Source of the DNA: Chrysoperla carnea
Taxonomy: Eukaryota > Arthropoda > Insecta > Neuroptera > Chrysopidae
Direction of reading: 5' to 3'
Length of the DNA stretch: 64,000 nucleotides
Assembly (NCBI RefSeq): GCF_905475395.1
Contig: NC_058338.1
Span: 37,578,935-37,642,934, forward strand
Notes under the pieces: generated by a model
What the model saw: the letters and a program-made list of their open reading frames with translations, nothing else
What the model was told of the DNA's origin: nothing
Database searches by the model: none
Made by a program: the position numbers and the translations under genes
Shown: positions 61,719-64,000 of the stretch, one piece after another
Layout: each line of letters opens with the position of its first letter
How positions within the stretch are numbered: position 1 is the stretch's first letter

Positions 61719-61725
61719 GTGTGCA
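61719..61725 (-). promoter_or_regulatory. Candidate metal response element upstream of the 12-Cys metallothionein
   Basis: GTGTGCA on the plus strand is TGCACAC on the gene's strand, a match to TGCRCNC, about 280 bp upstream of the ATG. It sits beside a locally GC-rich patch (GCGTCGCGCGTCG, about 61708-61718) that stands out from the surrounding AT-rich DNA. Confidence 0.4.
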
Positions 61726-61799
61726 AATCCAGATAATTCCACGCTGCACGAATGATTTTAAAAAATAATAATTCAAATAATATTATTTATTTACTTTTA

Positions 61800-64000
61800 T
61801 TTTTTTAAATATATATTTTTAATCTCAGTGGCGAAATTTGCGTATTGTATTAAGGAATTTCTAAATGTTATAGCACTTTAGTTAATCTATCCTCAGCTAA
61901 AGAGGTTTACTTCACCTTATTGCCGAGAAAGGGAAGGAGTTTGGGATCGAATTATTTGTACGGTCGTAAATAATGAACGGATTCATTTGTTAAGTCTGCG
62001 TTTTGGAATAGGGAAAGAAGAACATAAATATTTTAAAACTTTCTTGTATGATGTTTATTATAGGAAGAAAGTTTTCTTTACTAAAAAAATGATGTGCATT
62101 CGGATTTTGTCTACGGCAACTTAACCGGTTCGTACAGATTAAAACTCAATGAAAACTTCAATGTTTCATCCGCTGCGTAGTAGGTCTATATTGAAACTTT
62201 TAAAGATAATATGAGCAACATGTACTTCAAAAGCGTTGCCTGAATAAGCGTTTATACCTCAATACTTTTTGATTACTCTTGTCAAAAATCAGTAGCTACT
62301 ATATGGCCACAAAGCAAAATGGTGTAATTTAAAAAAGCACTTAATTTTAACTTTTTAAGACAAATTTACAAAATATCTTGTCCGAAGTCCAAAAGATGAC
62401 GGCTCAAGTGTCAGATTAGCTTCCTGTATGACGCTAGTGAGGAAAAAAACCAAAATTTTATTTAATTAATACCAGTAACTGTATTAAAGTTGAGAACAAC
62501 ATATAAAAACGCCACTGATGTCTTTATAAATTTAATTATGATTGATGTGTCATTAAATTTACGATATTGTATCAAACCGTGTTGTTTATTTTATATTATT
62601 TAACACTTCTTCACTAAGGTCATGAAATAAAATTAAGTCTTTATCTATAAAAACTCTTATTTTCTTTTTTTAAATAAACTTCACACCTTCTTTTATTTAT
62701 TATTATTTATTATTATTATGGAAAGTTTTATGGAAATAATACTATCAAACATATAAACTGGCAGGAGCGCCTAAAATTTGATAACTTTATAGTGCTGATA
62801 ACAGTAAATATTAAAACGTCAAGAACTCTACAAACATTGAATTTGATTTCGTTAAAATTTTGTTGAAACTCTAGACACGGTACGAAATTGTCAGTCTAAT
62901 CAAAAGTCCAAACTCACCTTTTGTTTTTATTTATAGTTTTACAAAATTTGCTTACCTTCAATAATTTATAGATTCGAATGAAGCCTTGGAAACTTAATTT
63001 GCTACAGTTTTTTTGTGTGCTTATTTGCTACAGTTATTTTTTCGAATTTTACTTGTTTTGAAAACCAAAACTTAAATTTCGAGAGAAGTCACAATTTTTG
63101 CAAATGACAAGGAAATAAAATTGTACAACCCACTTATAACAAACAAACAAATATCATACAACAGTATTGAAATTATTGCAAAATGTATAACGCACTGTAT
63201 TTAACAAAACTTAGATCTTATTTAGTAGATTTACCAAAAAATGTTCTACCTTACAAAAGCTTACTAGCTTACTTAAGTACCAAATTTTCTAGCTTATAGG
63301 CACAGACTCCAAATCGTCTATGGTCGAATGTAAGGTTTAGAAATTAAGCTAAAATTTTGAACACGAAGTTCGATTCAGCATTGTTTATAATGAAAAAATT
63401 TCGTTTGAATTTCGAAGATTTTCACTGAGAATTTTTGACCCAGTAAACTTTTCGAGAAATATAATTGTTTTTTTCGAATATTACAAAGCTAAATTTCGGA
63501 AAAACATTTTACAGATCACAAGAATTTGAGGTACTTGTACGAAATTACAATCTAATTGCTTTCTTCTTTTCATAATCATAACTGGAGGTTACCTAAGAGA
63601 GACGAAAAATTTCGTTGTTCAAATGAGAAAATAATTGGAAAGAAATGACAAAGCACTGCATAAATTGAAATTTTCCGAGTGTTGAAGGATTAAACACAAC
63701 TTAATTAGAAGCCAAATTAAATACATAAAGTGCATATGGAAGTATTCCGCCAGTGGATTTAATAATTAATCAAATATTTACAAAAAAAGTCATTTATTGA
63801 ATACTGTTGAACTTAGATCATTAATTAACTATTTAAAAAAAAAATTCTAAGAATATATTATGCCGCTAATTACCATATAAGTATATTTACTGCTAAAATA
63901 AGACGCATATTCTCTTGCACAGACTTAATTAGTTATATTTAATGGCAAACTTAAATAGTTTGATTTTATAGACTTAGATCTGATATAGATAGTTTTCGTC
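61800..64000. other. Intergenic, nothing recognised
   Basis: AT-rich DNA to the right window edge with no supported gene, RNA gene or repeat copy. Confidence 0.4.

Overview
This window looks like AT-rich nuclear DNA of an arthropod, most likely an insect. It has GT-AG introns from about 80 bp to about 4 kb, AATAAA signals, two short cysteine-rich metallothioneins, and many dispersed non-LTR and foldback repeats. No bacterial-style operons, plasmid or virus genes were seen. The species is not identifiable from the sequence alone.

Layout. 1-18.5 kb has no gene I can support and is a repeat-rich flank, or a long first intron, of the next gene. 18.5-35.9 kb (+) holds the main gene. Ten exons join in one continuous frame of about 1296 residues, with the 5' end missing. 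It encodes a class-V aminotransferase / cysteine-desulfurase-like domain, a Ser-rich linker of about 450-600 residues with a duplicated helical motif, and a C-terminal TtcA-like PP-loop domain. 41.8-43.8 kb (-) is a three-exon metallothionein with 10 Cys in 55 aa. 57.1-58.8 kb (+) is a four-exon GNAT acetyltransferase of the spermidine/spermine (SSAT/thialysine) type. 60.0-61.4 kb (-) is a two-exon metallothionein with 12 Cys in 48 aa. The remaining sequence is intergenic or intronic DNA with at least six dispersed repeat families and several inverted-repeat elements.

The most striking item is the sulfur-relay-like fusion. In bacteria a cysteine desulfurase supplies persulfide sulfur to TtcA, which thiolates tRNA. 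Here both modules are in one polypeptide. The desulfurase half keeps the PLP lysine and a candidate persulfide cysteine but lacks the Gly-rich strand. The TtcA half has lost the SGGxDS PP-loop consensus and both CxxC pairs while keeping its other signature motifs. This suggests a repurposed scaffold or regulatory pseudoenzyme rather than a working thiolase.

The two metallothioneins flank the acetyltransferase gene, lie on the same strand and differ in cysteine pattern. They are probably old duplicates. Each has one metal-response-element core match within about 300 bp upstream.
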